Made by a program: the position numbers and the translations under genes. Under the pieces are notes generated by a model, which saw only the letters and a program-made list of their open reading frames with translations, ran no database searches and was not told the origin of the DNA. Positions 26,211-35,982 of a DNA stretch of 64,000 nt are shown here, piece by piece. Source of the DNA: an uncultured Acidobacteriia bacterium (GTDB lineage Bacteria > Acidobacteriota > Terriglobia > Bryobacterales > Bryobacteraceae); contig CAIKAS010000136.1 of the NCBI GenBank assembly GCA_903825445.1, forward strand, positions 40,109 through 104,108. Direction: 5' to 3'. The stretch's first letter is position 1, and the number at the start of each line of letters is the position of its first letter.

Positions 26211-26564
26211 CTAACGGTGGATCGCGCCTTTTTGTGGAGCCGTCAGCCGGGTCTGGGTCAACTCCCTGACATCCAGAGCGCCGTCCTTGTTCTTGTCCAA
26301 AAGATCAAACTCGGCTGCCATGAAATCCATGAATTCCTGACGGGAAACTTTGCCATTCTGGTCGCGATCCATCAGGAGCAACAGGCGCTTGGCTTCGGTT
26401 TCGCCTGATACTACATTCTTTTCTTTCGCGCTAGCGGCAGAGGATGCGGAATCCTGCGCCATGATCACTCCCGTTCCTGCCGCAATCAACAGGACTGCGC
26501 CCGACAGGACCACGGCTGTTTTTCCAAGCTTTGCCACCTTCGTCAAATTGGAGATTTTCATCAT
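26211..26564 (-). CDS. EF-hand calcium-binding exported protein
   Basis: 117 residues (ATGs at 26564 and 26561). A signal peptide or anchor (AVVLSGAVLLIAAGTGVIMAQ) precedes two EF-hand loops: DRDQNGKVSRQEF (about 67-79) and DKNKDGALDVREL (about 92-104), each with acidic residues at the metal-coordinating positions. It probably binds calcium outside the cytoplasm. It lies just downstream of ftsZ on the same strand, but nothing ties it to division. Confidence 0.8.
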   Translation of the reverse strand: MMKISNLTKVAKLGKTAVVLSGAVLLIAAGTGVIMAQDSASSAASAKEKNVVSGETEAKRLLLLMDRDQNGKVSRQEFMDFMAAEFDLLDKNKDGALDVRELTQTRLTAPQKGAIHR

Positions 26565-26611
26565 ATGACTATTACTTTACCTGGTCGCGTGTTGCCGGTG
26601 GGGCTTCGAAA

Positions 26612-27832
26612 TCAGCTCAGCAATTTACCCTGCCGAAGATATGCGGGGACGTCCAGTTCGTCGTCGAAGGTATGACCGGAGGGTCCGTGACCCGCAGCCG
26701 CCAAGGCTGGTTCCGGTTCGGGCTCCGACTCCGAAGGTTCAGGCATAGACGGCATTGGAGCGCCGGCCGTCGCCTGCAAGTGCGCAGGCAGGGGTTCGCG
26801 GGGCGCGAAAAAATCCTCGGCGGGCAAGGCTTCAAGGGCAGGTTCGCGTTCGGCGGGCGGCACGGCGGGGAAGCCTGTCGCGATCACGGTCACGCGCACC
26901 TCTTCTCCCATGCCAGGCTTTTCAATCACACCGAAACTGACGTGGGTGTCGCCGGAACCGCACGCCTCGCGAATCAAAGAGCACGCCTCGCTCATTTCAT
27001 GTAATCCGATTTCGCGCGATGCCGTGATATTCATAAGCACCTGGCTTGCGCCGTGGATTTTGGTGTCTTCGAGCAACGGGGAATTGATAGCCCCGCGTGC
27101 CGCTTCCACGGCCGCATCTTCGCCAGTCGCCGAAGCGTTGCCGATGAGCGCGTGGCCCATCCCGACAATCGCCGCACGAATATCGGAGAAATCGAGGTTG
27201 ATCAATCCGGGCGTCAGGATGATCTCGCTGATGCCCTCTACTGCCTGGCGAAGGACCTCGTCCGCAAGACGGAAAGCCTGTTTCATCCCGGTGCCGCGCG
27301 GTGCAATCTGCAGCAAACGCTCATTCGGGATGGTGGTGAGGATGTCGACGGATTCGGCCAGATCGTTGACGCTGCAATCGGCCTGTGACATGCGCTTGGC
27401 GCCTTCGAATGCGAAAGGCTTAGTGACGATCGCGATGGTGAGGGCATCGAGCGACTTGGCGAGCGAGGCAACAACGGGCGCCGCACCCGCGCCAGTTCCG
27501 CCACCGAGTCCGGCGGTGACGAAGACGAGATCGGCCCCTTCGAGAATTCCCAGAATACGCTCGGTGTCTTCGAGCGCGGCTCTGCGACCGATCTCAGGGT
27601 CCGAGCCGGCGCCGAGACCGCCGGTGATCTTCTGGCCAATCTGGATCTTGTTCGGCACGCGCGACGCTTCAAGCGCCTGCGAATCGGTATTCATCACATA
27701 GAACTCGACACCATCGAGCCCAGCTTCAAACATGCGCCCCACGGCATTGGAACCGCCGCCACCTACGCCGATCACTTTGATCCGCGCGCCGCGTCGAGTC
27801 TCTTCCTGCATTTCGTACTTGAATATGTCCAT
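26612..27832 (-). CDS. ftsZ: Cell division protein FtsZ
   Basis: 406 residues. GTP-binding N-terminal domain with GVGGGGSNAVGRM, the tubulin signature as GGGTGAGAAPVV (more often GGGTGTG or GGGTGSG), the synergy loop (NLDFSDIRA), a long acidic Pro/Glu-rich linker and a conserved terminal peptide DELDVPAYLRQGK that binds FtsA and other partners. FtsZ polymerises into the division ring. Last gene of the dcw cluster, 33 bases after ftsA. Confidence 0.97.
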   Translation of the reverse strand: MDIFKYEMQEETRRGARIKVIGVGGGGSNAVGRMFEAGLDGVEFYVMNTDSQALEASRVPNKIQIGQKITGGLGAGSDPEIGRRAALEDTERILGILEGADLVFVTAGLGGGTGAGAAPVVASLAKSLDALTIAIVTKPFAFEGAKRMSQADCSVNDLAESVDILTTIPNERLLQIAPRGTGMKQAFRLADEVLRQAVEGISEIILTPGLINLDFSDIRAAIVGMGHALIGNASATGEDAAVEAARGAINSPLLEDTKIHGASQVLMNITASREIGLHEMSEACSLIREACGSGDTHVSFGVIEKPGMGEEVRVTVIATGFPAVPPAEREPALEALPAEDFFAPREPLPAHLQATAGAPMPSMPEPSESEPEPEPALAAAGHGPSGHTFDDELDVPAYLRQGKLLS

Positions 27833-27865
27833 TTGGCCAGTGCCTCCCTTATTGACTGAGATTCG

Positions 27866-29068
27866 CTACCTTAGAATTCTTCCCAAAAAACCGGTGGAAC
27901 GCCGTTCCAGATCCACATTGGCGCGCAGTCGCGCAGCATACATGGAAAGGCCTGCCGCCGTGGTCCACGCGGGGTCTTTCAATTCCACGGGCAGATCGCG
28001 ATAACCCTGCGCCAGACCGATGCGGGCCGGGCGTTCGAGCACCTGTTCCGCAACGTCGCAAATGCCTGGCAAAAGAGCGCCTGCGCCGGTAATCACGACG
28101 CCATTGGCGAGCGCCGGGTACAGACCCGCAGCGGTCAGTTCTTCCTTCACCATGACGAACAGTTCCTGCGCGCGGGATTCCAGAATGCGATTGATCAGCA
28201 TGCGCGGCACTTCGCGCGATTCACGGCCGGCGTCGTCACGGAAGGGCAATTCCACGACGCTATTCTCCGCAGTTCCGGCGGCAAGCGCACTGCCAAATTC
28301 TTCTTTCACAAGTGCGCCGTCTTCGAGCGGGACATGGAGGGCAAACGCGACGTCGCGGGAAAAATGGTCGCCGCAGATCTTGATCGTGGAGGCCATCTGC
28401 ACGGATTCGCCGAAGTAACAGACCAACTCCGTGGAATGAGCACCAATATCCACCACCACGATGCCGCCCTCGCGATCTTCAGGCATCACGCTCGCATAAC
28501 ACGAAGCGATGGGTTCAAATACGGTCTCGTCCACAACCAAATGCGAAAGGTTGATGGCGGCCACGAGAGCGGCGTGCTCGTGTGTGGAGACGGTCACCAG
28601 GTGTGCACTACCGACGAGTCGCGTGGCCCAGAGCTTGCGAGGGTCCTGACAATCCTGCTGATCGTCCACAACGAATGCCTGAGGCAGAACATGGAGAAGC
28701 ATCCGGTCGTCAGGCAACTGAAGATTGCCAGCCAGTTCCATGGCCTTATCGACGTCACGCTTTTCGATTTCTCGTGGACGGATGCTGACTTGCCCTTCGC
28801 GCGTGAGGCTGTGCACAGTGAAGCCACCCACGCCGGCCAGCACGGTTTCGACGTGAACGCCGGCCATAGCTTCGGCCTGCTCAACAGCTGCCAGAACGCT
28901 CTTCGAGACAGCCTGCTGGTTCACAATGCGGCTTTTCGACCAGCCTTCGGAGGGCGCGCAGCCGCAACCAAGAAAGCGCAGCTTTCCTTCCTCGACCAGT
29001 CCGATGATCACTCGCGTGTAGCTGCTGCCTGCGTCCACTCCCGTCGCGAGTATTGGTTTGGTTGTCAT
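27866..29068 (-). CDS. ftsA: Cell division protein FtsA
   Basis: 400 residues, actin-like fold: phosphate-1 GVDAGSSYTRVIIG, phosphate-2 IVVDIGAHSTELV, adenosine motif VVITGAGALLPGI, and the inserted 1C domain. The C-terminus (LRANVDLERRSTGFLGRILR) looks like the amphipathic membrane-targeting helix. It tethers FtsZ filaments to the membrane. Between ftsQ and ftsZ in the cluster. Confidence 0.95.
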   Translation of the reverse strand: MTTKPILATGVDAGSSYTRVIIGLVEEGKLRFLGCGCAPSEGWSKSRIVNQQAVSKSVLAAVEQAEAMAGVHVETVLAGVGGFTVHSLTREGQVSIRPREIEKRDVDKAMELAGNLQLPDDRMLLHVLPQAFVVDDQQDCQDPRKLWATRLVGSAHLVTVSTHEHAALVAAINLSHLVVDETVFEPIASCYASVMPEDREGGIVVVDIGAHSTELVCYFGESVQMASTIKICGDHFSRDVAFALHVPLEDGALVKEEFGSALAAGTAENSVVELPFRDDAGRESREVPRMLINRILESRAQELFVMVKEELTAAGLYPALANGVVITGAGALLPGICDVAEQVLERPARIGLAQGYRDLPVELKDPAWTTAAGLSMYAARLRANVDLERRSTGFLGRILR

Positions 29069-29092
29069 GCAGTGTCCTTAAATAAACCCTTG

Positions 29093-29884
29093 TCAGCGCA
29101 CCAAAATTCTGTCGTCCAGCCGCAAATCGAATACGGCGGCCTGAGAATCCTGCCGCATTTGATGATAGTGATTCGTGAAATTCAGATAGCGCGTACGAAA
29201 ATGCTGATCGCCCAGCCACAACTCGACCGCGTGGCCATCGACGGTGGTCACGACGCGCATATCCTCCACCGTGGCGGCGTTGATTTCCGAGATATCTTTA
29301 GACTGCGGACCGAGATCGGCGAGGAGATGCTGCATGGCTTCCACGCGTTTTTGGCGCTCAGGTTCGCTCTGGTCTTCCGTGATACCGCTCAACACAGGCA
29401 ACGGGAAACGCGTTCGCGGCGGGAGTGTCAGCAGTACACCCTGGTCATCAACCAGCGCGAGCCAGTGCCGGGCAGACCCGCCAATCGGCAGGCTGGCAAA
29501 CGCGACGGGCACCCGTTCTTCAATAGTGACTGAAATTCGGTCGGGCCAGATCCTCATGACCGACGCTTCGCGGACCCAATCGACGGCGAGCAAGTGGCGA
29601 CGCCGCTCGTCGAGAGAGATGTCGAACACGCTCTTGCCTGCATCCTGCGCAAACACGGACTGGATTCGGGCCATGTTGGAATGCACCGCGCCATGGATTT
29701 CAATGCCGGAACAAATGGCGGCGCGAGGCTCGCACTTCAGCGTGAAGCGCGTGTCATGCAACATGAAACTCCGGACTTCGATGCTGCCGAACGCGAGACC
29801 AGCGCACAGCCCCGTCCAGAGGATCACGCGTGCGCTCATTTTCCAACTAAGCATCGGTTTCTTCGGTTCGGGTGGTTTAGGCAT
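29093..29884 (-). CDS. ftsQ: Cell division protein FtsQ
   Basis: 263 residues: short cytoplasmic tail, one transmembrane helix ([18 protein letters not shown]), POTRA domain with [20 protein letters not shown], and the beta domain (RVPVAFASL...). It links early and late divisome proteins in the periplasm. Its ATG overlaps the end of murC by eight bases, leaving no room for murB or ddl. Confidence 0.92.
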   Translation of the reverse strand: MPKPPEPKKPMLSWKMSARVILWTGLCAGLAFGSIEVRSFMLHDTRFTLKCEPRAAICSGIEIHGAVHSNMARIQSVFAQDAGKSVFDISLDERRRHLLAVDWVREASVMRIWPDRISVTIEERVPVAFASLPIGGSARHWLALVDDQGVLLTLPPRTRFPLPVLSGITEDQSEPERQKRVEAMQHLLADLGPQSKDISEINAATVEDMRVVTTVDGHAVELWLGDQHFRTRYLNFTNHYHQMRQDSQAAVFDLRLDDRILVR

Positions 29885-31289
29885 TGGTTACCTCCGATGA
29901 TTGAGCGTGCGACTGAAGCAGGGCGAGGTTTTCAAGAATTATTTCGCCCAGTTGCGAAACGCTGCCTGCACCAAGCGTGACAATGAAATCGCCAGGCTTC
30001 ACTCCGCGAACAATCTCCTTAACACCGAGATCGTTTGAACCTGCGTAGACAACGTCCCGATGGCCGAACTCGCGCATCCGTTCGGCCAGAGCCTGCGCGG
30101 TGACACCCTCGACAGGCTTCTCCGACGCCGCATAAATATCAAGCAGTACCACCCGGTCCGCCGCGTGGAAGGCGCGGGCGAATTCGTCCATCAAGTGCAT
30201 GGTGCGGGTGTAGCGGTGGGGCTGGAACAAGACGTGAACGCGGCCGGGACAACAGGAGCGCGCGGCTGCCAATGTGGCCAGAATCTCAGTGGGATGGTGA
30301 CCGTAGTCGTCAATGACGCTGATACCGTTCACTTGCCCGCGTATCTCAAACCGGCGACCTACGCCAGTGAATTTTGCCAGGCCTTCACGCGCGATATCCG
30401 GGGCGACGCCCAGTTCCAGCGCAACGGCTATGGCTGCGGTCGCGTTAAGGACGTTGTGGGCGCCGGGACTGTTGACGCGGAAAACTCCAAGATCGGCAGT
30501 ACGGGTGCGAAGTCGAAAGGCACTGTGCATACCTTCCACCTCGGTATCGCCTGGCTGGTAATCGGCCTGTGAACTTCGGCCATAAGTGACTTTGCGCCGA
30601 CGGATGTCGGGCAGGATTGCCTGCACGTTCTCGTCATCCAGGCAAACAATCGCAGCGCCGTAGAACGGTACCTTGTTTACGAACTCAGTGAAGGCATTGC
30701 GAATGGTCTGAATATCCGCGTAGTGGTCGAGATGCTCGCGGTCGATGTTCGTGACCACCGCGAGAATCGGGGAGAGACGGAGAAAGGAGCCATCGCTTTC
30801 GTCCGATTCCACAACCAGGAATTCGCTCAGGCCAACGCGCGCGTTCGACCCACCCATGGCGGCGGCCTTGCCACCTACGACGACGGTGGGGTCCATGCCG
30901 GCGTGGCTGAGGATTGCGGCCACCATGGAGGTAGTGGTCGTCTTGCCATGGCTACCGGCGATAGCGATGCCGTATTTCAGGCGCATCAACTCAGCAAGCA
31001 ATTCACCGCGCGGGATCACGGGAATACCCAAGCGGCGGGCTTCCTGCACTTCCGGGTTCGCTTCGTTCACGGCGGAACTTACCACCAGAGCCTTCGCTCC
31101 ACCCAGGTTCTTTGCGTCGTGGCCTTCGAAAACAGTGGCTCCAAGTTTCACGAGGCGCTCCGTAGTGGCTGTAAGCTTGAGGTCCGATCCGGAAACCGTG
31201 TAGCCGAGGTTCAGCAGGACCTCGGCGATGCCGCTCATGCCGATGCCACCGATTCCCGCGAAATGCAGATGTTGCCGTGAAAAAAACAT
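29877..31289 (-). CDS. murC: UDP-N-acetylmuramate-L-alanine ligase
   Basis: 470 residues. Mur ligase pattern: UDP-binding [22 protein letters not shown] loop [11 protein letters not shown], central-domain [10 protein letters not shown], and C-terminal [10 protein letters not shown]. It adds L-Ala to UDP-MurNAc with ATP, the first amino acid of the peptidoglycan stem, in the cytoplasm. Follows murG by nine bases. Confidence 0.97.
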   Translation of the reverse strand: MFFSRQHLHFAGIGGIGMSGIAEVLLNLGYTVSGSDLKLTATTERLVKLGATVFEGHDAKNLGGAKALVVSSAVNEANPEVQEARRLGIPVIPRGELLAELMRLKYGIAIAGSHGKTTTTSMVAAILSHAGMDPTVVVGGKAAAMGGSNARVGLSEFLVVESDESDGSFLRLSPILAVVTNIDREHLDHYADIQTIRNAFTEFVNKVPFYGAAIVCLDDENVQAILPDIRRRKVTYGRSSQADYQPGDTEVEGMHSAFRLRTRTADLGVFRVNSPGAHNVLNATAAIAVALELGVAPDIAREGLAKFTGVGRRFEIRGQVNGISVIDDYGHHPTEILATLAAARSCCPGRVHVLFQPHRYTRTMHLMDEFARAFHAADRVVLLDIYAASEKPVEGVTAQALAERMREFGHRDVVYAGSNDLGVKEIVRGVKPGDFIVTLGAGSVSQLGEIILENLALLQSHAQSSEVTNA

Positions 31290-31298
31290 TTTGAATAA

Positions 31299-32420
31299 CT
31301 ATTGTTTCGGTCTTGGACCCATACTGTCAATGCTTTTCGATACTTTTGATGGATTCCCGTGCGCTTCGTCCACTAGAATTTCCGCCGCACGCTTCGCGGA
31401 ACCTGGTCGCGACAGGCCGCGAGCGGCGGTACCCATGGCACGAAGGCGCTCCGGATCTGCGTGCAGAGCACGCACTGTTTCGAAAAAACTGGTTCCGTTC
31501 CACTCTTTGTCGCTGGACCGAATTGCCGCTCCTGCGCGTTCCAGCACTTGCGCGTTCTTCGTCTGATGGTCGTCGGCGGCAAAAGGAAACGGGATGAGAA
31601 CGGACGGTTTGCCGGCGGCGGCCAGTTCTGAAACCGCACCAGCGCCTGAGCGGCAAACAACGAGGTCCGCCTGCGCAAAAGCGGCGGGCATATCCGTAAT
31701 GAACGGGACGACTTCCCCGGCAACCCCTGAGTTCGCAAACTCTTTGGATAGTCCCGCATGCATCGGGGTCCCCGACTGATGGATCAGCCGGACCAGGACG
31801 CCAGACTGCCGGAACAGCGGCCAACTGGCGCGCGCGGCATCGTTCAGAGTTCGGGATCCCTGGCTGCCTCCGGTGATCAAGACAGTAAACTCCGCAGAGG
31901 GTTGCTTCGGCGCCACGGCAAAGAATTCTTCGCGCACCGGTAAGCCTGTCAGTTCGGTGCGATCTTTCGGAAAGAACCGCCGTGTCTCCTCGAAACTGAT
32001 TAACGCACGGCGAACACGTCCCGCGATCCAGCGATTGGTGGCGCCGGGGACGGCATTCGGTTCCATCACCACGACCGGCACGCCGCGCAGCAAAGCGGCC
32101 AGCACCGGCGGTCCGGCGACATAGCCACCCATACTGAATACAGCCGCAGGTTTCCACCGTCCGAACATTCTCCACTGCGAAACCGTCTCCCGCGCCAGCC
32201 TTAGGAGACTGGTAAGCTTCGTCACCACACCCAGATTCTTGAGGCCACCGACGTGAATCTTCACCAGTCGAAAACCGGCGGCAGGCACCAGGCGCGACTC
32301 CACGCCGCGCTCTGTCCCCACGAACAGCGCCTCATGCCCGGCGCGCTGTAACTCGCGCGCCACCGCGATCGCCGGAATAACGTGCCCACCGGTACCACCA
32401 CCGGCCATAACAAACGTCAC
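31299..32420 (-). CDS. murG: Undecaprenyl-PP-MurNAc-pentapeptide GlcNAc transferase
   Basis: 373 residues from GTG 32420, which overlaps the ftsW stop (GTGA); the longer frame to 32699 lies inside ftsW. The N-terminal GGGTGGHVIPAIAVA binds the lipid carrier phosphate; the C-terminal GGSQGSRTLN and CRSGAGAVSELAAAGKPSVLIP form the UDP-GlcNAc site. It converts lipid I to lipid II on the inner face of the membrane. Confidence 0.96.
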   Translation of the reverse strand: MTFVMAGGGTGGHVIPAIAVARELQRAGHEALFVGTERGVESRLVPAAGFRLVKIHVGGLKNLGVVTKLTSLLRLARETVSQWRMFGRWKPAAVFSMGGYVAGPPVLAALLRGVPVVVMEPNAVPGATNRWIAGRVRRALISFEETRRFFPKDRTELTGLPVREEFFAVAPKQPSAEFTVLITGGSQGSRTLNDAARASWPLFRQSGVLVRLIHQSGTPMHAGLSKEFANSGVAGEVVPFITDMPAAFAQADLVVCRSGAGAVSELAAAGKPSVLIPFPFAADDHQTKNAQVLERAGAAIRSSDKEWNGTSFFETVRALHADPERLRAMGTAARGLSRPGSAKRAAEILVDEAHGNPSKVSKSIDSMGPRPKQ

Positions 32421-33550
32421 CCGGCATTCTCCGACACATTCATCAGCACGCCCAACAATGCCAGCGTCACCATCAGCGAACTTCCGCCGTAGCTGATCAT
32501 CGGAAGCGGAAAACCCTTGGTGGGGAAGATGCCCAGCACGACGCTCATATTGAAGAATGCCTGCACCACCAGCAGGGTGGTGATTCCGAGGGCCAGATAG
32601 CGGCCGAATTCGTCGTGTATTCGCACTGTGGTGCGAATGCCCCGCCAGAGAATGATCACGAAGCCGAGCAGGACTCCAGCGGTGCCGAACAGTCCCCATT
32701 CTTCACCGATCACCGCGTAGATCGTATCCGTGTGCGCTTCAGGCAGATAGAACAGCTTCTGGCGACCTTCCATCAGTCCAACGCCGGCAGGTCCGCCTGA
32801 ACCCACCGCAATCTTCGCCTGATCGGCCTGATAGTTGGTGTCCTGCGTAACAGCGGACTTTTTCATCTGGCTTCGAATCCAGCCGCGTTTATCGATCCTG
32901 TCGACGAGCTTAAACTGCGGGTCCACAAACCGCACGATACGGCCCAGCCTGTAGGGCCGCTGCCAAACGGCCGCCGCGCATATCAACACAATCGCCACTG
33001 CCGCAAAGCCGATGTAGCGCTTCTCCAAACCAGCCACAAAAAAAATAACCGCAGCCGTCAATACGATCACGATTGCGGTACCGAGATCCGCCACCATGAC
33101 CGCTACAGTGAGAAAGCCAACGGCAAGAATTGCCGGCGCCAGAGTGTACCGGCTATTCAGCGCCTGCGACCGTTGGGCGATGAAATAAGCGAGGAACACT
33201 ATCAGGGCGGGTTTGGCAAACTCCGAGGGTTGTACCTGGCCAATCGGCAGGCGTATCCAGCGGTGCTGTTCGCCGATAAAATAAACCGCCACCAGCATCA
33301 CCATGATGAACGCCATCGCAGTGAATGCGACTTCGGGAGTTCTGAGCTTTGTGTAATGCAGATTTTTGAAGTAGAGCATTAGCGGAATCGATACCACTAC
33401 CCAGATGAGCTGACGGATCGCAAAGTAATAACTGGACCCTTGCCTGCTGGCTGCAACAACGCTCGATGCGCTGTAAACCATCAGCGTGCCGAACAGCACC
33501 ATGAGTACAACCGTGATGAAAAGAATCTTGTCCGTTCTAAGCCGCTGCAT
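32417..33550 (-). CDS. ftsW: Peptidoglycan glycosyltransferase FtsW (SEDS)
   Basis: 377 residues, about ten membrane helices. SEDS signatures are present: QPSEFAKPALIVFLAY, DLGTAIVI, and the C-terminal SYGGSSLM. Septal glycan polymerase acting with the FtsI transpeptidase. Overlaps murD by 14 bases and murG by four. Confidence 0.95.
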   Translation of the reverse strand: MQRLRTDKILFITVVLMVLFGTLMVYSASSVVAASRQGSSYYFAIRQLIWVVVSIPLMLYFKNLHYTKLRTPEVAFTAMAFIMVMLVAVYFIGEQHRWIRLPIGQVQPSEFAKPALIVFLAYFIAQRSQALNSRYTLAPAILAVGFLTVAVMVADLGTAIVIVLTAAVIFFVAGLEKRYIGFAAVAIVLICAAAVWQRPYRLGRIVRFVDPQFKLVDRIDKRGWIRSQMKKSAVTQDTNYQADQAKIAVGSGGPAGVGLMEGRQKLFYLPEAHTDTIYAVIGEEWGLFGTAGVLLGFVIILWRGIRTTVRIHDEFGRYLALGITTLLVVQAFFNMSVVLGIFPTKGFPLPMISYGGSSLMVTLALLGVLMNVSENAG

Positions 33551-34829
33551 TTTTCAATTCCTTGACAACCTGCTTGAAAACCTGTCCACGCTGTTCGTAA
33601 CTCTGAAACTGGTCGAAACTGGCACAGGCGGGGGCCAGCAAAACGGTATCTCCCGGGTGCGCGTTGGTACGGGCTTCGAGCACCGCGCGATCCAGTGTGC
33701 CGCACTGGATCAACCGGACGGCGCCTTCGAGTTGTCTGGCGATTTTGTCGGCCGCGGAACCGATCAGGAGGACGGCGTGTGCCTTATCACCGAGCTTTTC
33801 CCGCATAACGGTGTAGTCGCTGCCCTTATCCTTGCCACCAAGAATTACCCACAGCCGGCCGTCAAAGGAATCGATGGCTTTCATCGCCGCATCCACACTG
33901 GTGGCCTTGGAATCGTTGTAATACCGTACGCCAGCGATCGCGGCCGTGAATTCCAGACGATGCTCGACGGCTTTGAACGTCTGCACCGCAGCGGCGATAG
34001 CTTCTACAGGAACACCTGCGATTCGCGCAACGTGGGCTGCCGCCAGGACGTTTTCGGCATTGTGCGGACCGGGAATCGGAATCTCTGAAAGGGGCATGAG
34101 GGGCGTATCATCGTCCAGCCAGATCTGCCCTTTTCGGATATCGCCTTTGCTGAACCAGGCTTTCTGCGCCACGGTTAGTTCGGCAAAGGAACGGCAAGCG
34201 GCATCGCCGGCATTCAGTACGGCGTAACTGCCGGGCAACTGCATGCGAAACAGATTCGCTTTGGCCGCCGTGTAATTCTCCATGGTGTGGTGCCTGTCCA
34301 GGTGGTTCTGGGTCACGTTCAGACAGACGCCGACGTAAGCATGAAATGTTCGCGCGGTCTCCAGCTGAAAGCTGGATAGCTCCAGCACATTCCACTGATC
34401 ATCGCGAGACCTTTCCGTCATAGCGATGACAGGAGTACCGATATTTCCGCCGACCTGCGCGGGCACACCGGCGAACGCGAGAATGTGGCCCACCAGAGAC
34501 GTAGTCGTCGTCTTACCGTTGGAGCCAGTAATGCCGATCGTCCTTCCCTGAAGAAATTGCGCAGCCAGTTCGATCTCGCCAATCACGTTGATGCCGCGTT
34601 CCCGTGCCTTTTCCAACGCTGGTAAATCTGCAGGGACACCAGGAGACAACACAATGAGGTTCCAGTCGTCCGTGAACAACTCATCGGTTTGCAGACGAAA
34701 TCCACGGGCTTCCACTGCCCTGATGTCCGTCGTGGTCACGCTGGCATGGCGGGACCTAAGAAAATCGGCCGATGCCCGGCCCGACTTCTCCATCCCTACC
34801 ACCAACGCTCTGATGCCATCGAGTTTCAT
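33537..34829 (-). CDS. murD: UDP-MurNAc-L-Ala-D-glutamate ligase
   Basis: 430 residues with GSNGKTTTTSLVGH (ATP), ELSSFQLE, the NVTQNHLDRH motif, HRLEF and YNDSKATSVDAA in the C-terminal domain. Adds D-Glu to UDP-MurNAc-Ala in the cytoplasm. Lies three bases after mraY. Confidence 0.96.
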   Translation of the reverse strand: MKLDGIRALVVGMEKSGRASADFLRSRHASVTTTDIRAVEARGFRLQTDELFTDDWNLIVLSPGVPADLPALEKARERGINVIGEIELAAQFLQGRTIGITGSNGKTTTTSLVGHILAFAGVPAQVGGNIGTPVIAMTERSRDDQWNVLELSSFQLETARTFHAYVGVCLNVTQNHLDRHHTMENYTAAKANLFRMQLPGSYAVLNAGDAACRSFAELTVAQKAWFSKGDIRKGQIWLDDDTPLMPLSEIPIPGPHNAENVLAAAHVARIAGVPVEAIAAAVQTFKAVEHRLEFTAAIAGVRYYNDSKATSVDAAMKAIDSFDGRLWVILGGKDKGSDYTVMREKLGDKAHAVLLIGSAADKIARQLEGAVRLIQCGTLDRAVLEARTNAHPGDTVLLAPACASFDQFQSYEQRGQVFKQVVKELKNAAA

Positions 34830-34831
34830 TT

Positions 34832-35965
34832 TTATCTCAGTTTAAGGGTCGTCAGCGCGAACAGCGCGAGCACGAGGCCCGCTATCCAAAACCGCGCGAT
34901 GATTTTCGACTCCTGCCAGCCCAGCGCCTCAAAATGATGGTGAATCGGCGCCATTTTGAAGATGCGCTTCTGCCGTAATTTGAAACTACCTACCTGCAGG
35001 ATGACACTCATGAGTTCAATCACGAAGACGCCTGCAATGAAAAGCAGCAGCAACTCCTGCTTAATGAGAATGGCCACAACACCCATCGCACCGCCCATCG
35101 AGAGAGAGCCCACATCGCCCATGAAGATATCGGCAGGATGTGAATTCCACCAGAGAAAGCCAAGGCTGGCGCCGGTAAGCGACCCGCAGAATATAGTGAG
35201 TTCCGCAGTGTGGGCGTTTCGCGCCAACTGGAGATACGTCGAGAGATCTTTGTGCCCACTGATAAACGCCAGTACGGTGAGCGCGCTGCCCGCGATCACC
35301 ATGAGACCAGCTGCCAGTCCGTCAAGCCCGTCCGTGATATTCACAGCATTGCTTGAGCCGACCACAACCAGCACCACGAAAAAGTAGAACATCAGAAAAC
35401 CGAACGCAAATGTGTAAGGGCTACCCATGAAGGCGTGGATCAACAGATCCGGTTTGTATTGCTTGATGAAGGGCACGTTGAGCGTAGTGGAATAAAGCTT
35501 GTAATACTGCATCAGAGCCAGCACGCCGGTCAGCAGCGCCGCTACCAGCAACTGCATGGCGAATTTCTGTTTGGCGGTGAGACCCAGGTTTCTTTTGTTC
35601 GAAACCTTGGCATAGTCGTCAATGAATCCGATCACACCAAACGCCACGAATCCCAAGAGAGCTATCCAGACATAAACGCTGGTCAGGTTTGCCCAAAGCA
35701 GCGTGGGGCCGATCGTGCTGACCATGATCAGAAGCCCGCCCATAGTCGGCGTGCCGGCTTTCTTGTGATGGGATTTTGGGCCATCCTCGCGAATACTCTG
35801 GCCGAAATGCAGTTCGCGCAGCCGCTGTATCATCCAGGGTCCCAGAAGGATACAAAGAAACAGAGACGTCAGGCTGGCGAACATGGTCCGCGCCGTCACG
35901 TATTCGAACACGCGGAATGGCGAGACCAGCGTGTGGAGCTTTTCGTAGAGGAGCCAGTAGAGCAT
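34832..35965 (-). CDS. mraY: Phospho-MurNAc-pentapeptide transferase MraY
   Basis: 377 residues, about ten helices. Catalytic motifs: KKAGTPTMGG, FIDDYAKV (DD), NAVNITDGLDGLAAG (NITDGLDGLA) and MAPIHHHFE. Transfers phospho-MurNAc-pentapeptide to undecaprenyl phosphate to make lipid I. Confidence 0.97.
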   Translation of the reverse strand: MLYWLLYEKLHTLVSPFRVFEYVTARTMFASLTSLFLCILLGPWMIQRLRELHFGQSIREDGPKSHHKKAGTPTMGGLLIMVSTIGPTLLWANLTSVYVWIALLGFVAFGVIGFIDDYAKVSNKRNLGLTAKQKFAMQLLVAALLTGVLALMQYYKLYSTTLNVPFIKQYKPDLLIHAFMGSPYTFAFGFLMFYFFVVLVVVGSSNAVNITDGLDGLAAGLMVIAGSALTVLAFISGHKDLSTYLQLARNAHTAELTIFCGSLTGASLGFLWWNSHPADIFMGDVGSLSMGGAMGVVAILIKQELLLLFIAGVFVIELMSVILQVGSFKLRQKRIFKMAPIHHHFEALGWQESKIIARFWIAGLVLALFALTTLKLR

Positions 35966-35982
35966 TGGCGGGTTCTGTAACC

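Noticed and set aside
28334..29533. 399-codon plus-strand frame antisense to ftsA and ftsQ
   Set aside because: Composition typical of a shadow frame and opposite strand to two essential genes.
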